Shown piece after piece: positions 1-5,962 of a stretch of DNA of 7,095 bases. The DNA comes from JBLHLB01 sp047618505. Its GTDB lineage: Bacteria > Planctomycetota > UBA1135 > GCA-002686595. The DNA lies in NCBI GenBank assembly GCA_047618505.1, contig JBLHLB010000213.1, positions 1 to 7,095 on the forward strand, read 5' to 3'. The notes below the pieces were generated by a model. That model was not told the DNA's origin and did no database searches. It saw nothing but the letters and a program-made list of their open reading frames with translations. The translations under genes were made by a program, and so were the position numbers. Every line of letters starts with the position of its first letter. Position 1 is the first letter of the stretch.

Positions 1-1193
1 CCCCCCACCAAGCCGCCTTCCCCGCGCGCCTCCGGCGGCAGGATGTCCCAGGTGTAGGTCTCGACTTCGATGTGCAGTTCGTCGCTGCCCCAGCGCTCGG
101 GCTGGTCAAGGGCTAGGTCCAGGAGGGCCTCAGCTGTCGTGCGTGTCGTCCCCAGCCCCAGCCCGACGCGGTCGAGGTCCACGGGCACGTGGAAGTGGCA
201 GCGGAGCTCGTCGCAGTCCCGCCAGGCGGCATCGCCGGCCTCCCAGGCCTGGCGCAGCTCGGGGATGTCTGAGACGCCGAGTAGGCGATCTGGGCCTTCA
301 CCGGGTAGACGGCCTGTGACCTGGTGCAGGAAGACTGGCTCGTCCATGGCGAAGAGGCGTTCCAGACCTGGGCCTTCGCCGGGGTTCATCAGACTCAGTG
401 CGCTCGAGAACTGCATCTTGCCGAGGGGATGGCCGTCGGCCGTGGCGGCCCGGAAGGCCTGGGCGGGATCCTCGAACTCAACGGCCGCGTGGCAGGTGTC
501 GAGGCAGGAGCCCAGGTGACGCTGCAGGATATCCGCGGAGGCGAAGCGACTGGCACGTTCGAAGATGGCCGGGAGAGCGGAGCAATCGTTGGCACTGGAA
601 CGCGGTTCAGGCTCAAGGGACAGCACGACGCGAACGCCGCTGGTGACCTCCAATGTGGCCAGGACCGTGGCGACACTGGCCAGGGAGCGGGCAACCCCAA
701 TGCGCGCCGCTTCATCGGCGATGTCGGTTCCGAATCCGCCGCAATGGGTCGAGATGGAAACGTGGGCGCATGGCGCTTCACCCAGGGCCCTGGCAACGGA
801 TGCAAGGCGCGTTGCGATTATGGCAACGGCTGCGGTGAAGCCCGCTCGATCCTGGTCGAGCCAAGTGGGATGAAACACCGCCTGCTTCAGGCCGCTGGCA
901 TGGAAGCCTCCGAAGGGGAAGGCGTTGTAGGTGAAGGGCTGCAGGCGCTGCTCGATCAATTGCGCCTCGAGCTGGCCGAGCCCCGCGCCCTCCTCCAACA
1001 GCTCATGGACTACGTCCGATGCAAACCAAGGGCCGATGCCAAAGACCGCGTCCCCCGCAAGGGAACGTGCCACCGGAGCAGTGACGTCGCGCAGGCCAGC
1101 GCACACTCCAGCGAGTGTTTCCGCCGCGTGGACATTCAAACAATAGCCCAGGCGAACGGTCTTGCCGGGACGATCAGGGTGCAGGAGCCGCAT
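1..1193 (-). CDS. eboE: EboE-like TIM-barrel protein (metabolite traffic protein EboE), C-terminus cut by window edge
   Basis: A minus-strand frame stays open from the only usable start, ATG at 1193, to the left edge (397 codons), so the protein is almost complete. I translated it by hand. It shows the features I associate with EboE: LGYCLNVH near residue 15, FTYNAFPFGGFH around 87-98, SISTHCGG at 146-153, SLEPEP at 192-197, LDTCH at 231-235, FLHQV at 288-292, HFHVP at 333-337, LGTTR at 347-351 and EVETYTWD at 376-383. The fold is a xylose-isomerase-like TIM barrel. E194, D232, H235, H290, H333/H335 and E376/E378 are plausible metal or substrate ligands by analogy. Known ebo clusters (EboA-F, with a TatD-like hydrolase, a UbiA-type prenyltransferase and a dehydroquinate-synthase-like enzyme) are linked to export of secondary metabolites such as scytonemin; the exact reaction of EboE is unknown. 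It lies 63 nt after the Trm112-like gene, on the same strand. No clear Shine-Dalgarno site is visible. Other members of the xylose-isomerase-like superfamily are the main alternative. Confidence 0.85.
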   Translation of the reverse strand, partial: MRLLHPDRPGKTVRLGYCLNVHAAETLAGVCAGLRDVTAPVARSLAGDAVFGIGPWFASDVVHELLEEGAGLGQLEAQLIEQRLQPFTYNAFPFGGFHASGLKQAVFHPTWLDQDRAGFTAAVAIIATRLASVARALGEAPCAHVSISTHCGGFGTDIADEAARIGVARSLASVATVLATLEVTSGVRVVLSLEPEPRSSANDCSALPAIFERASRFASADILQRHLGSCLDTCHAAVEFEDPAQAFRAATADGHPLGKMQFSSALSLMNPGEGPGLERLFAMDEPVFLHQVTGRLPGEGPDRLLGVSDIPELRQAWEAGDAAWRDCDELRCHFHVPVDLDRVGLGLGTTRTTAEALLDLALDQPERWGSDELHIEVETYTWDILPPEARGEGGLVG

Positions 1194-1256
1194 TGGATCA
1201 GCCGGTGCCAGAGAGAAGGTGTTGGGCCAGGTGCAGGCCCAGACTTGCCCCGGCTG

Positions 1257-1502
1257 CTAGGCCTTGAAGCCTTCCTCGGGCAGGAGCACGGGAATGCCCT
1301 GGCGCACGGGGTAAACGATGCTTCCATCGGCGCAGACCAGGGCGGCCTCAAGGGCCTCCTTGATGGGCTTGCCGCCGACGTTGGTCAGGCTACCTGTGGC
1401 GATCTTCTCGTTCAGGGCGCCCAGCTCGGCGGCGTCGACCTCCTTGAGAGGTTGGCGGGAGGCGGGACAGGCGAGGATGGCTAGTAGTTCGGGGTCAATC
1501 AC
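1257..1502 (-). CDS. Trm112-like small protein with half-lost zinc knuckles
   Basis: This encodes 81 residues from a GTG start at 1502 to TAG. Trm112-family proteins are small zinc-binding partners that stabilise methyltransferases in eukaryotes and archaea; bacterial members (YcaR type) often sit beside lipid A or cell-envelope genes and their role is unclear. The family pattern is seen at both ends: PELLAILACP at 4-13 and VYPVRQGIPVLLPEE at 63-77. Usual members have a CxxC pair at each site. Here only C12 and C57 remain; their partners are replaced by S15 and G60, so zinc binding is doubtful. About 40 residues lie between the half-sites, longer than in YcaR, a form I associate with Verrucomicrobia and Planctomycetes. 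The start was chosen because GTG-Ile-Asp-Pro-Glu matches usual family N-termini. An in-frame GTG at 1538 would abut the divergent gene and add twelve unfamiliar residues. No strong ribosome binding site is visible. It probably shares a transcript with eboE. Confidence 0.85.
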   Translation of the reverse strand: MIDPELLAILACPASRQPLKEVDAAELGALNEKIATGSLTNVGGKPIKEALEAALVCADGSIVYPVRQGIPVLLPEEGFKA

Positions 1503-1538
1503 AGGGGCAGGATAGCGCGCCGGGACTAGACTAGTCAC
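1503..1538. promoter_or_regulatory. 36-bp divergent intergenic gap with palindrome
   Basis: Only 36 bp separate the GTG of the Trm112-like gene from the ATG of the unknown exported protein. The gap contains a perfect 8-bp palindrome GACTAGTC (1529-1536), preceded by a direct copy of GACTA (1524-1528). Nothing resembling a good sigma70 -35/-10 pair fits inside it, so at least one promoter must overlap coding sequence. The palindrome abuts the plus-strand start codon, so it could be an operator or chance; the sequence alone does not decide. Confidence 0.3.
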
Positions 1539-2756
1539 ATGCACCTGCCCGGATTCCCGCATGTCTCCCAGCCCAGCTATCTCCCGTGGCGGAAGGCGGG
1601 TCTTCTGATGTGCACCCTCTTGGCTGGGGCGGCGACTTTCGCCAGGCAGGAGCAGGCCCCCGGAGCGCCGCAGGGCAAGCCTCGTTTTGAGGTCTCCCCC
1701 GGTACCGTTGCGGACGCCCTGGCGGGGCTTCAGGCTTCGACTGTGCCAGCGATCATCCCCGTCAAACCCTGGCCCGTTTGGGGCGAGGCCGGAGGCGGAT
1801 GGGACCAGGTGGAGCCCTGGCAGCGCTGGTCGGAGTTGGTGCGCGCTGAGGCGGCGGCTGAAACACCGAATCCCGGGCGGCGGGCACAGCTCGCCCTCTG
1901 CGCCCGGGGGCAGGGTCGTGACCAAGACGCCTGGGCGCACCTCGAATTAGCGGCTGTCGATCCGAATCTCTTGGCCATGTTGCTGCCGTCCTTCTTGCCC
2001 GGTGTAAGCGTGCGCTCGAGCCTGGAAGTCTTGGGTTCCACTGGACCCGTGCTCCCCGGTGGGATTCCGGGTGACCTGCGCTCCGGTGACACGCTTCGCC
2101 TCCCCGAACCGCCGCCCCTGACCTTCGCCCTGTCCCGTACGCACGATGTATTCGCGCCCTTTTGGAGAGTCGAAAACGTGCCCGTGGGTGAGTCGCGTAT
2201 TTCCGTTTCCCTGGTGATGAACGCCGATGGGATCGAAGCAGAGGTACTCCACCAGGGCGGTCCCCCCGTTGAGTTGATCATCATTCTTCCTACGCCAACG
2301 CACCAGGCCATCAGAACGCTCTACGCGAACTGGGAACGCCTCGATGATCCCCACCGCGCGATCACCCTGGAGCTTTCCGCAGAGGACCCAAAAGGCGAGA
2401 TTTGGGGCCTGCTCGAGCCGCGGGCTACGCGCTGGCCAAAGGTCCTACCCGAAGGCGTTGACCAACGCCTGGCGGACGGCGACATGCGCTTGGTCGGCGA
2501 CACAGAGGATCCCTTTCTGATCGCCGCAGCCCGTGGTCTTGGTCTCCTGCTGGAGGCACCAGTTGAGCTGGTTGCACCGGGGACCGCAGCGCGCGATTTC
2601 CGCGAACCCTTGGCGATCCGGCTTCCGCCCGGCCCGGATCGGGATGCCAAGCTTCTCGGCCTACTCTCATTGGCGGAGGCCTATGGCCTGCGTCAAGACG
2701 TCCTTGCGGTAGATCTCGTCAAGCCCACCGATGTGAGCGACGACGACGACGCCTGA
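1539..2756 (+). CDS. Putative exported protein of unknown family
   Basis: This is 405 residues from ATG to TGA; I do not recognise the family. A Sec-type signal is visible: a long n-region with W17-R18-K19, a hydrophobic core at about 20-34, and a likely cleavage after A35 (TFA before RQEQ). C25 lies within the core but is not in a good lipobox. An in-frame ATG codes residue 24, but starting there would remove the positive n-region. Residues 92-140 form a helical, TPR-like stretch (WQRWSELVRAEA, then AQLALCARGQGRDQDAWAHL). The middle is rich in beta-type segments, for example SRISVSLVM at 219-227 and VELIIIL at 244-250. Residues 328-384 (LIAAARGLGLLLEAPVEL, then DAKLLGLLSLAEAYGL) resemble the two half-motifs of STN/secretin-type short domains, but weakly. 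The C-terminus is acidic (DDDD). It is followed by pepP after 70 nt on the same strand, so the two may be cotranscribed. An envelope or periplasmic role is inferred from the signal only. Confidence 0.85.
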   Translation: MHLPGFPHVSQPSYLPWRKAGLLMCTLLAGAATFARQEQAPGAPQGKPRFEVSPGTVADALAGLQASTVPAIIPVKPWPVWGEAGGGWDQVEPWQRWSELVRAEAAAETPNPGRRAQLALCARGQGRDQDAWAHLELAAVDPNLLAMLLPSFLPGVSVRSSLEVLGSTGPVLPGGIPGDLRSGDTLRLPEPPPLTFALSRTHDVFAPFWRVENVPVGESRISVSLVMNADGIEAEVLHQGGPPVELIIILPTPTHQAIRTLYANWERLDDPHRAITLELSAEDPKGEIWGLLEPRATRWPKVLPEGVDQRLADGDMRLVGDTEDPFLIAAARGLGLLLEAPVELVAPGTAARDFREPLAIRLPPGPDRDAKLLGLLSLAEAYGLRQDVLAVDLVKPTDVSDDDDA

Positions 2757-2826
2757 ACCTTCCCATGCCTGCGCCCGCGGCGCTCAGCCCGCGGCCTTGG
2801 TCGACACCCTCGACGATTTTTCTCTG

Positions 2827-4146
2827 ATGCACCACGCCCTACGCCAACGCTTTCTGAATGTCCTTGCCCGTGAGGAGGCCTGCGCCCTGATCCCCAGCGG
2901 CTCCGCTCCGACGCGCAACAGCGACTGTGAATACCTCTTTCGACCCGAGGGTGACTTCTTCTATCTGACAGGCTTCCGCGAGCCCGACTGCGTCCTGCTT
3001 CTGGTGCCTCAGAATGAAGAAGTGAAGAGCGTGCTTTTCCTACGCGATCGCGACCCGAAGTCCGAGGTTTGGACCGGGCGGCGTCTCGGTGTAGAGCGTG
3101 CTCCCGGTGAACTGCAGGTGGACGCCGCCTACGACATCGACGAGATGTGGTCGGTCTTGCCGGATCTGCTGAAGGGCAACAACCGCATGGTCTATCGCCT
3201 GGGACGTGACGAGGAGCGCGACCGCGAGATGATCAGCCTCGTGGGCGACATGCGTGATCGCGCACGACGCGGAGCGATCGCCCCGACGCAGTGGATCGAC
3301 CCCTCGGTTTGGCTGCATGAGCTGCGCTTGATCAAGACCAACGCGGAACTGGGCTGCATGCGCCGCGCGGCCGAGATCACAGCAGAAGCGCACATCGCAG
3401 CGATGGCCACGGCCACGGCAGGCGAATCCGAGATGGAGGTCGACGCCCTTCTCAATTACACCTTCCGCAAGAATGGAAGTTCGGGTTCGGCCTACAACAA
3501 CATCGTTGCCGGTGGCGACAACGCCTGCATCCTGCACTACGTCGAAAACGATGCGGAGCTGGTCGACGGCGAGTTGCTCTTGATCGACGCCGGTTGTGAG
3601 TGGGAGTTCTACGCCTCCGATGTGACTCGGACCTTCCCGGTCTCGGGGACCTTTTCGAAGGAGCAGCGCGCGCTCTATGCTGTCGTGCTCGACGCGCAGA
3701 AGGCTGTCATCGAAAGCGTGAAGCCGGGGCTCTGCTTCGACGAACTCCACAACCTGGGCAAGCTCAGCTTGGTGAGAGGCTTGTTGGGGCTGGGGTTGCT
3801 TGAGGGCACGCCTGAGGAAGCCTTGGAGTCAGAGGAATTCGGCCGCTTCTACATGCATGGAACGAGCCACTGGTTGGGTCTCGACGTGCACGACTGCGGC
3901 TCCTACTGGGGCACTGATGAGTCGCGTCGATTGGAGCCCGGCATGGTGCTTACGGTCGAGCCGGGCATCTACCTGGCGGCCGACGAGGGAGCCGTTGAGG
4001 AGCGCTGGCGAGGGATCGGAATTCGGATCGAAGACGACGTGCTCGTGACACCCACCGGGCACGAGGTCTTGACCTCCGCGATCCCCAAGGAAATAGACGA
4101 AGTGGAAGCCGCCTGCCAGGCGACGACGACTTTGGTCCTCGACTGA
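2827..4146 (+). CDS. pepP: Xaa-Pro aminopeptidase (aminopeptidase P, M24B)
   Basis: This dinuclear-metal (usually Mn2+) peptidase removes an N-terminal residue that precedes proline; it acts in the cytoplasm in peptide turnover. The aminopeptidase-P N-terminal domain is seen first (CEYLFRPEGDFFYLTGF, then EVWTGRRLG). It is followed by the pita-bread catalytic domain with all five ligands of the E. coli enzyme: the Asp of LLIDAGCE (codon at 3586), the Asp of ASDVTRTFPV (3619), the His of SHWLGLDVHD (3868), the Glu of LTVEPGIY (3958) and the Glu of IRIEDD (4030). The catalytic-site His of VHD is also present. The 439-residue length matches E. coli PepP (441). ATG at 2827 was chosen because it gives a typical N-terminus. 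An in-frame TTG at 2797 would add ten residues; neither start has a clear Shine-Dalgarno site. It follows the unknown exported protein on the same strand and converges with tRNA-Lys. Confidence 0.95.
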   Translation: MHHALRQRFLNVLAREEACALIPSGSAPTRNSDCEYLFRPEGDFFYLTGFREPDCVLLLVPQNEEVKSVLFLRDRDPKSEVWTGRRLGVERAPGELQVDAAYDIDEMWSVLPDLLKGNNRMVYRLGRDEERDREMISLVGDMRDRARRGAIAPTQWIDPSVWLHELRLIKTNAELGCMRRAAEITAEAHIAAMATATAGESEMEVDALLNYTFRKNGSSGSAYNNIVAGGDNACILHYVENDAELVDGELLLIDAGCEWEFYASDVTRTFPVSGTFSKEQRALYAVVLDAQKAVIESVKPGLCFDELHNLGKLSLVRGLLGLGLLEGTPEEALESEEFGRFYMHGTSHWLGLDVHDCGSYWGTDESRRLEPGMVLTVEPGIYLAADEGAVEERWRGIGIRIEDDVLVTPTGHEVLTSAIPKEIDEVEAACQATTTLVLD

Positions 4147-4151
4147 GACAA

Positions 4152-4195
4152 CTTGCGAGGCAAGCAACCCACGGGTTGTTTGCTGGGATCCAGCA
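4152..4195. terminator. Overlapping hairpins after pepP, possible terminator
   Basis: Three inverted repeats follow the pepP stop codon. They are CTTGC-GAG-GCAAG (4152-4164), a ten-pair stem with one G-U pair from 4160-4169 with 4174-4183 around a CACG loop, and TGCTGG-GAT-CCAGCA (4181-4195). The middle stem excludes both flanking ones. The position between convergent pepP and tRNA-Lys fits a terminator region serving one or both strands. There is no T-run after any stem on either strand, so a classical intrinsic terminator is not shown. Confidence 0.4.
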
Positions 4196-4278
4196 CCCCA
4201 TCCCCATTCGAACCGAGCGTCTTCCCCACCTCCGCCGCCACGGATACCGGTCAAGCGATCAGCCCCACAGTCTAAAGG

Positions 4279-4354
4279 TGGTGAGCGCGCCAGGTCTCGA
4301 ACCTGGGACCTACTGGTTAAAAGCCAGTTGCTCTACCAACTGAGCTACGCGCCC
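4279..4354 (-). tRNA. tRNA-Lys (anticodon UUU), CCA encoded
   Basis: The 76-nt cloverleaf reads on the minus strand. The acceptor is GGGCGCG pairing with CGCGCTC (one G-U pair), with discriminator A at 4282 and an encoded CCA at 4279-4281. The D-arm contains TAGCTCAGTTGGTAGAGC. The anticodon stem ACTGG/CCAGT encloses the loop CTTTTAA, giving anticodon TTT (4319-4321) for lysine. The T-arm CCAGG-TTCGAGA-CCTGG is canonical. No intron or mismatch is seen. It lies 151 bp downstream of frr on the same strand and may have its own promoter. Confidence 0.98.
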
Positions 4355-4371
4355 ACCCTTAGTTGCGCAGG

Positions 4372-4400
4372 AGGATAGCGTCGAGATCACCGGGACGGAA
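4372..4400 (-). promoter_or_regulatory. Weak candidate promoter for tRNA-Lys
   Basis: On the minus strand, TTCCGT (4395-4400) and TATCCT (4372-4377) are separated by 17 bp and would start transcription about ten bases before the tRNA. The -10 box matches four of six consensus bases; the -35 is poor. A 5-bp inverted repeat ACGGA/TCCGT (4395-4408) overlaps the -35. The rest of the frr-tRNA gap (4355-4505) holds only an imperfect inverted repeat centred on GTGCAC (4453-4484), with no T-run, so no frr terminator is shown. Confidence 0.25.
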
Positions 4401-4505
4401 GCATCCGTTGCCAGTCATTTTTCGCTCGCCCCTGGGTTTGGCATTCTCGCGGGGTCCCACCAATAGTGCACCACGAATGGGTCCAGTGAATGGGAAGCCC
4501 CGGAT

Positions 4506-5066
4506 TCAGATCTCCTCGACTTCCTTGACCTTCTTGGCGATGGCCGTGTCGACCTTGCCTTCGTAGACCTTCAGGAGCTTCTGAACGTCGTCGTGGAGCT
4601 TGCGGTTCTCGTCCTCCGTGAGGCCCCCACCCTTGGCTTCGACGTCGGCGTGCTTGTTCAGGTCGCGGCGGGTGTTCCGCATGGCCACCCGCGCCTCCTC
4701 GCCGATATCCCGGACCTTGGCGCCGAACTTCTTGCGCTGCTCGCCGGAAAGGGGCGGCAGGGTCAGACGCACGACCTTGCCGTCGTCCTGGGGTGACGAG
4801 CCCAGATCGGCCTGGCCCACGGCCTTGACCAGCTCCTTCAGAATCGAAGCGTCGAAGGGCTTGATTACGATGGTCCGCGGCTCCGGGATACTGATGGAAG
4901 CCAGCTGGCTCACCGGGGTCGCAGTCCCGTAGTAGTCCACCCGGATGTTGTCCACGAGGGCCGCGCTGGCCCGCCCCGTGCGAATCCGCTGGAGCTGCTC
5001 GCGCAGGTGTTCGAGGCCTTTGTCGAAACGGTCTTCACCGTCCATCAGGATCTCTTCTGAGCTCAT
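4506..5066 (-). CDS. frr: Ribosome recycling factor
   Basis: RRF, with EF-G, splits the post-termination ribosome so that subunits can be reused; it is an essential cytoplasmic protein. The 186 residues match the usual ~185. Domain I (three-helix bundle) is formed by 1-30 and about 105-186, and domain II by about 31-104. Signature stretches are IRTGRASAALVDNI (28-41), YYGTATPVSQLASI (45-58), PLSGEQRKKF (105-114) and ARVAMRNTRRD (125-135), the last carrying the conserved arginines that contact 23S rRNA. ATG at 5066 is supported by a good Shine-Dalgarno site six bases upstream (AGAGGT, 5073-5078). It lies 114 bp after pyrH, the usual partner, and a perfect hairpin sits just before the ribosome binding site. 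The uppS/cdsA genes that often follow are absent; a tRNA gene comes next. Confidence 0.98.
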   Translation of the reverse strand: MSSEEILMDGEDRFDKGLEHLREQLQRIRTGRASAALVDNIRVDYYGTATPVSQLASISIPEPRTIVIKPFDASILKELVKAVGQADLGSSPQDDGKVVRLTLPPLSGEQRKKFGAKVRDIGEEARVAMRNTRRDLNKHADVEAKGGGLTEDENRKLHDDVQKLLKVYEGKVDTAIAKKVKEVEEI

Positions 5067-5072
5067 CGTCTT

Positions 5073-5078
5073 ACCTCT
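5073..5078 (-). promoter_or_regulatory. Ribosome binding site of frr
   Basis: AGAGGT on the minus strand lies six bases before the frr ATG. It is the clearest Shine-Dalgarno match in the window and fixes the frr start over the internal ATG at codon 8. tsf has only a weak AGAGAG about ten bases upstream, and pyrH has no visible site. Confidence 0.7.
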
Positions 5079-5085
5079 GGTTCGA

Positions 5086-5104
5086 AGGGTCGCGGGGCGA
5101 CCCT
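5086..5104 (-). promoter_or_regulatory. Perfect 8-bp hairpin upstream of frr ribosome binding site
   Basis: AGGGTCGC pairs perfectly with GCGACCCT around a three-base loop (CCC in the transcript). It ends seven bases before the AGAGGT site of frr. No T-run follows on the minus strand, so it is not a simple intrinsic terminator. It could be an RNA-processing or stability element that sets frr output relative to pyrH, or a site for translational control. That role is inferred from position only. Confidence 0.5.
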
Positions 5105-5180
5105 AGTTTGTACTACTGCGCTCGTTCGAACTGTTGCCGCCGCTCAAACCGCCGCCGCCATTCAGACTGTCTCTGCCGTC

Positions 5181-5897
5181 CTAACTATTGCCGCGAATGG
5201 TGGTGCCGATTGACTCGCCCTTGACCGCACGCTCGATGTTCCCGTCCTCAAACATGTTGAAGACGACCACCGGCAGTTTGTTTTCCATGCAGAGGGTAAT
5301 CGCTGTGCCGTCCATGACACGCAATCCTTGCCCCAGGACCGTCATGTAGTCAAGGGTCTCATAGCGGGTGGCCTTGGGGTCCTTCATAGGGTCCGCCGAG
5401 TACACGCCGTCGACCTTGGTGGCCTTCAGAAGGACATCGCAGCCGAGCTCGGTGGCCCGTAGGGCCGCGGCCGTATCGGTCGTGAAGAAGGGGTTCCCTG
5501 TGCCGCCGGCAAGGATCACCACGCGGCCCTTTTCAAGGTGTGCCAGGGCCCGGCGGCGGACGAAGGACTCGGCCACCTGATTAATATCCAGAGCGCTCAG
5601 AACACGGGTTTCCAGGCCCTCCTGCTCAATCGCACCGGAGAGGGCGAGGGCGTTGATTACCGTGCCCAGCATCCCCATGTAGTCGGCGCTGGCACGGTGC
5701 ACGCCAGCCTGGGAGAAATCAGCCCCCCGTAGGATATTGCCCCCACCACAGACGATCGAAACCTCGACCCCATTGCGCGCCACACGCGCGACTTGCCGAG
5801 AAATTGAAGCGACCGCTTCCTGGTTGATTCCGTGCCCGCTCTCGGGATCCCCGAGGGCCTCACCGGAGAGCTTCAGAAGAATGCGTTGGTAGGACAT
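5181..5897 (-). CDS. pyrH: UMP kinase (uridylate kinase)
   Basis: PyrH phosphorylates UMP to UDP with ATP in pyrimidine nucleotide synthesis; it is a cytoplasmic hexamer of the amino-acid-kinase fold. The 238 residues match the family (about 240). Motifs in order are KLSGEAL (9-15), CGGGNILRG (50-58), ADYMGMLGTVINALAL (71-86, with the UMP-binding Asp72), VAESFVRRRALAHLEKGRVV (108-127), the nucleotide-binding loop AGGTGNPFFTTDTAAALRA (130-148), KATKVDGVYSADP (158-170), VMDGTAI (194-200) and LPVVVFN (208-214). ATG at 5897 gives the standard MSYQRILLKLSG N-terminus. No Shine-Dalgarno site is visible in front of it, so translation may depend on upstream context. It lies 144 bp after tsf and 114 bp before frr, in the conserved order. 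Confidence 0.98.
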   Translation of the reverse strand: MSYQRILLKLSGEALGDPESGHGINQEAVASISRQVARVARNGVEVSIVCGGGNILRGADFSQAGVHRASADYMGMLGTVINALALSGAIEQEGLETRVLSALDINQVAESFVRRRALAHLEKGRVVILAGGTGNPFFTTDTAAALRATELGCDVLLKATKVDGVYSADPMKDPKATRYETLDYMTVLGQGLRVMDGTAITLCMENKLPVVVFNMFEDGNIERAVKGESIGTTIRGNS

Positions 5898-5914
5898 GTC
5901 AGAAGATCACGAGG

Positions 5915-5962
5915 CCAGGGACTTGCCCGCCGGAGGGCAGGGCTCGCGCCGGGCTCCCCTGG
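5915..5962 (-). other. Inverted repeat in tsf-pyrH gap
   Basis: CCAGGG (5915-5920) and CCCTGG (5957-5962) are perfect inverted arms. An inner pair (GCCCG with CGGGC) lies within the GC-rich 36-nt interior. It would form a long imperfect hairpin between the tandem repeat and the pyrH start, removing part of the pyrH leader from single-stranded form. It lacks a T-run. Function is unknown. Confidence 0.3.

Noticed and set aside
324..1484. A 386-codon open frame on the plus strand opposite eboE and the Trm112-like gene.
   Set aside because: The minus strand gives two proteins with recognisable family motifs over the same bases; the plus frame has no family features and an odd Gly/Arg-rich composition typical of an antisense shadow in GC-rich DNA.
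1257..1940. A longer version of the Trm112-like gene beginning far upstream.
   Set aside because: The extra N-terminal residues overlap the divergent exported protein and match nothing in the Trm112 family; the GTG at 1502 gives a standard start.
3040..3750. A 236-codon minus-strand frame opposite pepP.
   Set aside because: The plus strand encodes a complete M24B peptidase with all catalytic ligands; the reverse frame is a shadow.
4279..4354. The tRNA gene considered as an integration site (att) for a mobile element.
   Set aside because: No integrase, no repeat of the tRNA 3' end and no change in gene character are seen on either side.
4362..4418. A possible 19-codon minus-strand ORF between frr and tRNA-Lys.
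   Set aside because: It starts at an ATG without a clear Shine-Dalgarno site, overlaps the candidate tRNA promoter and has no recognisable product.
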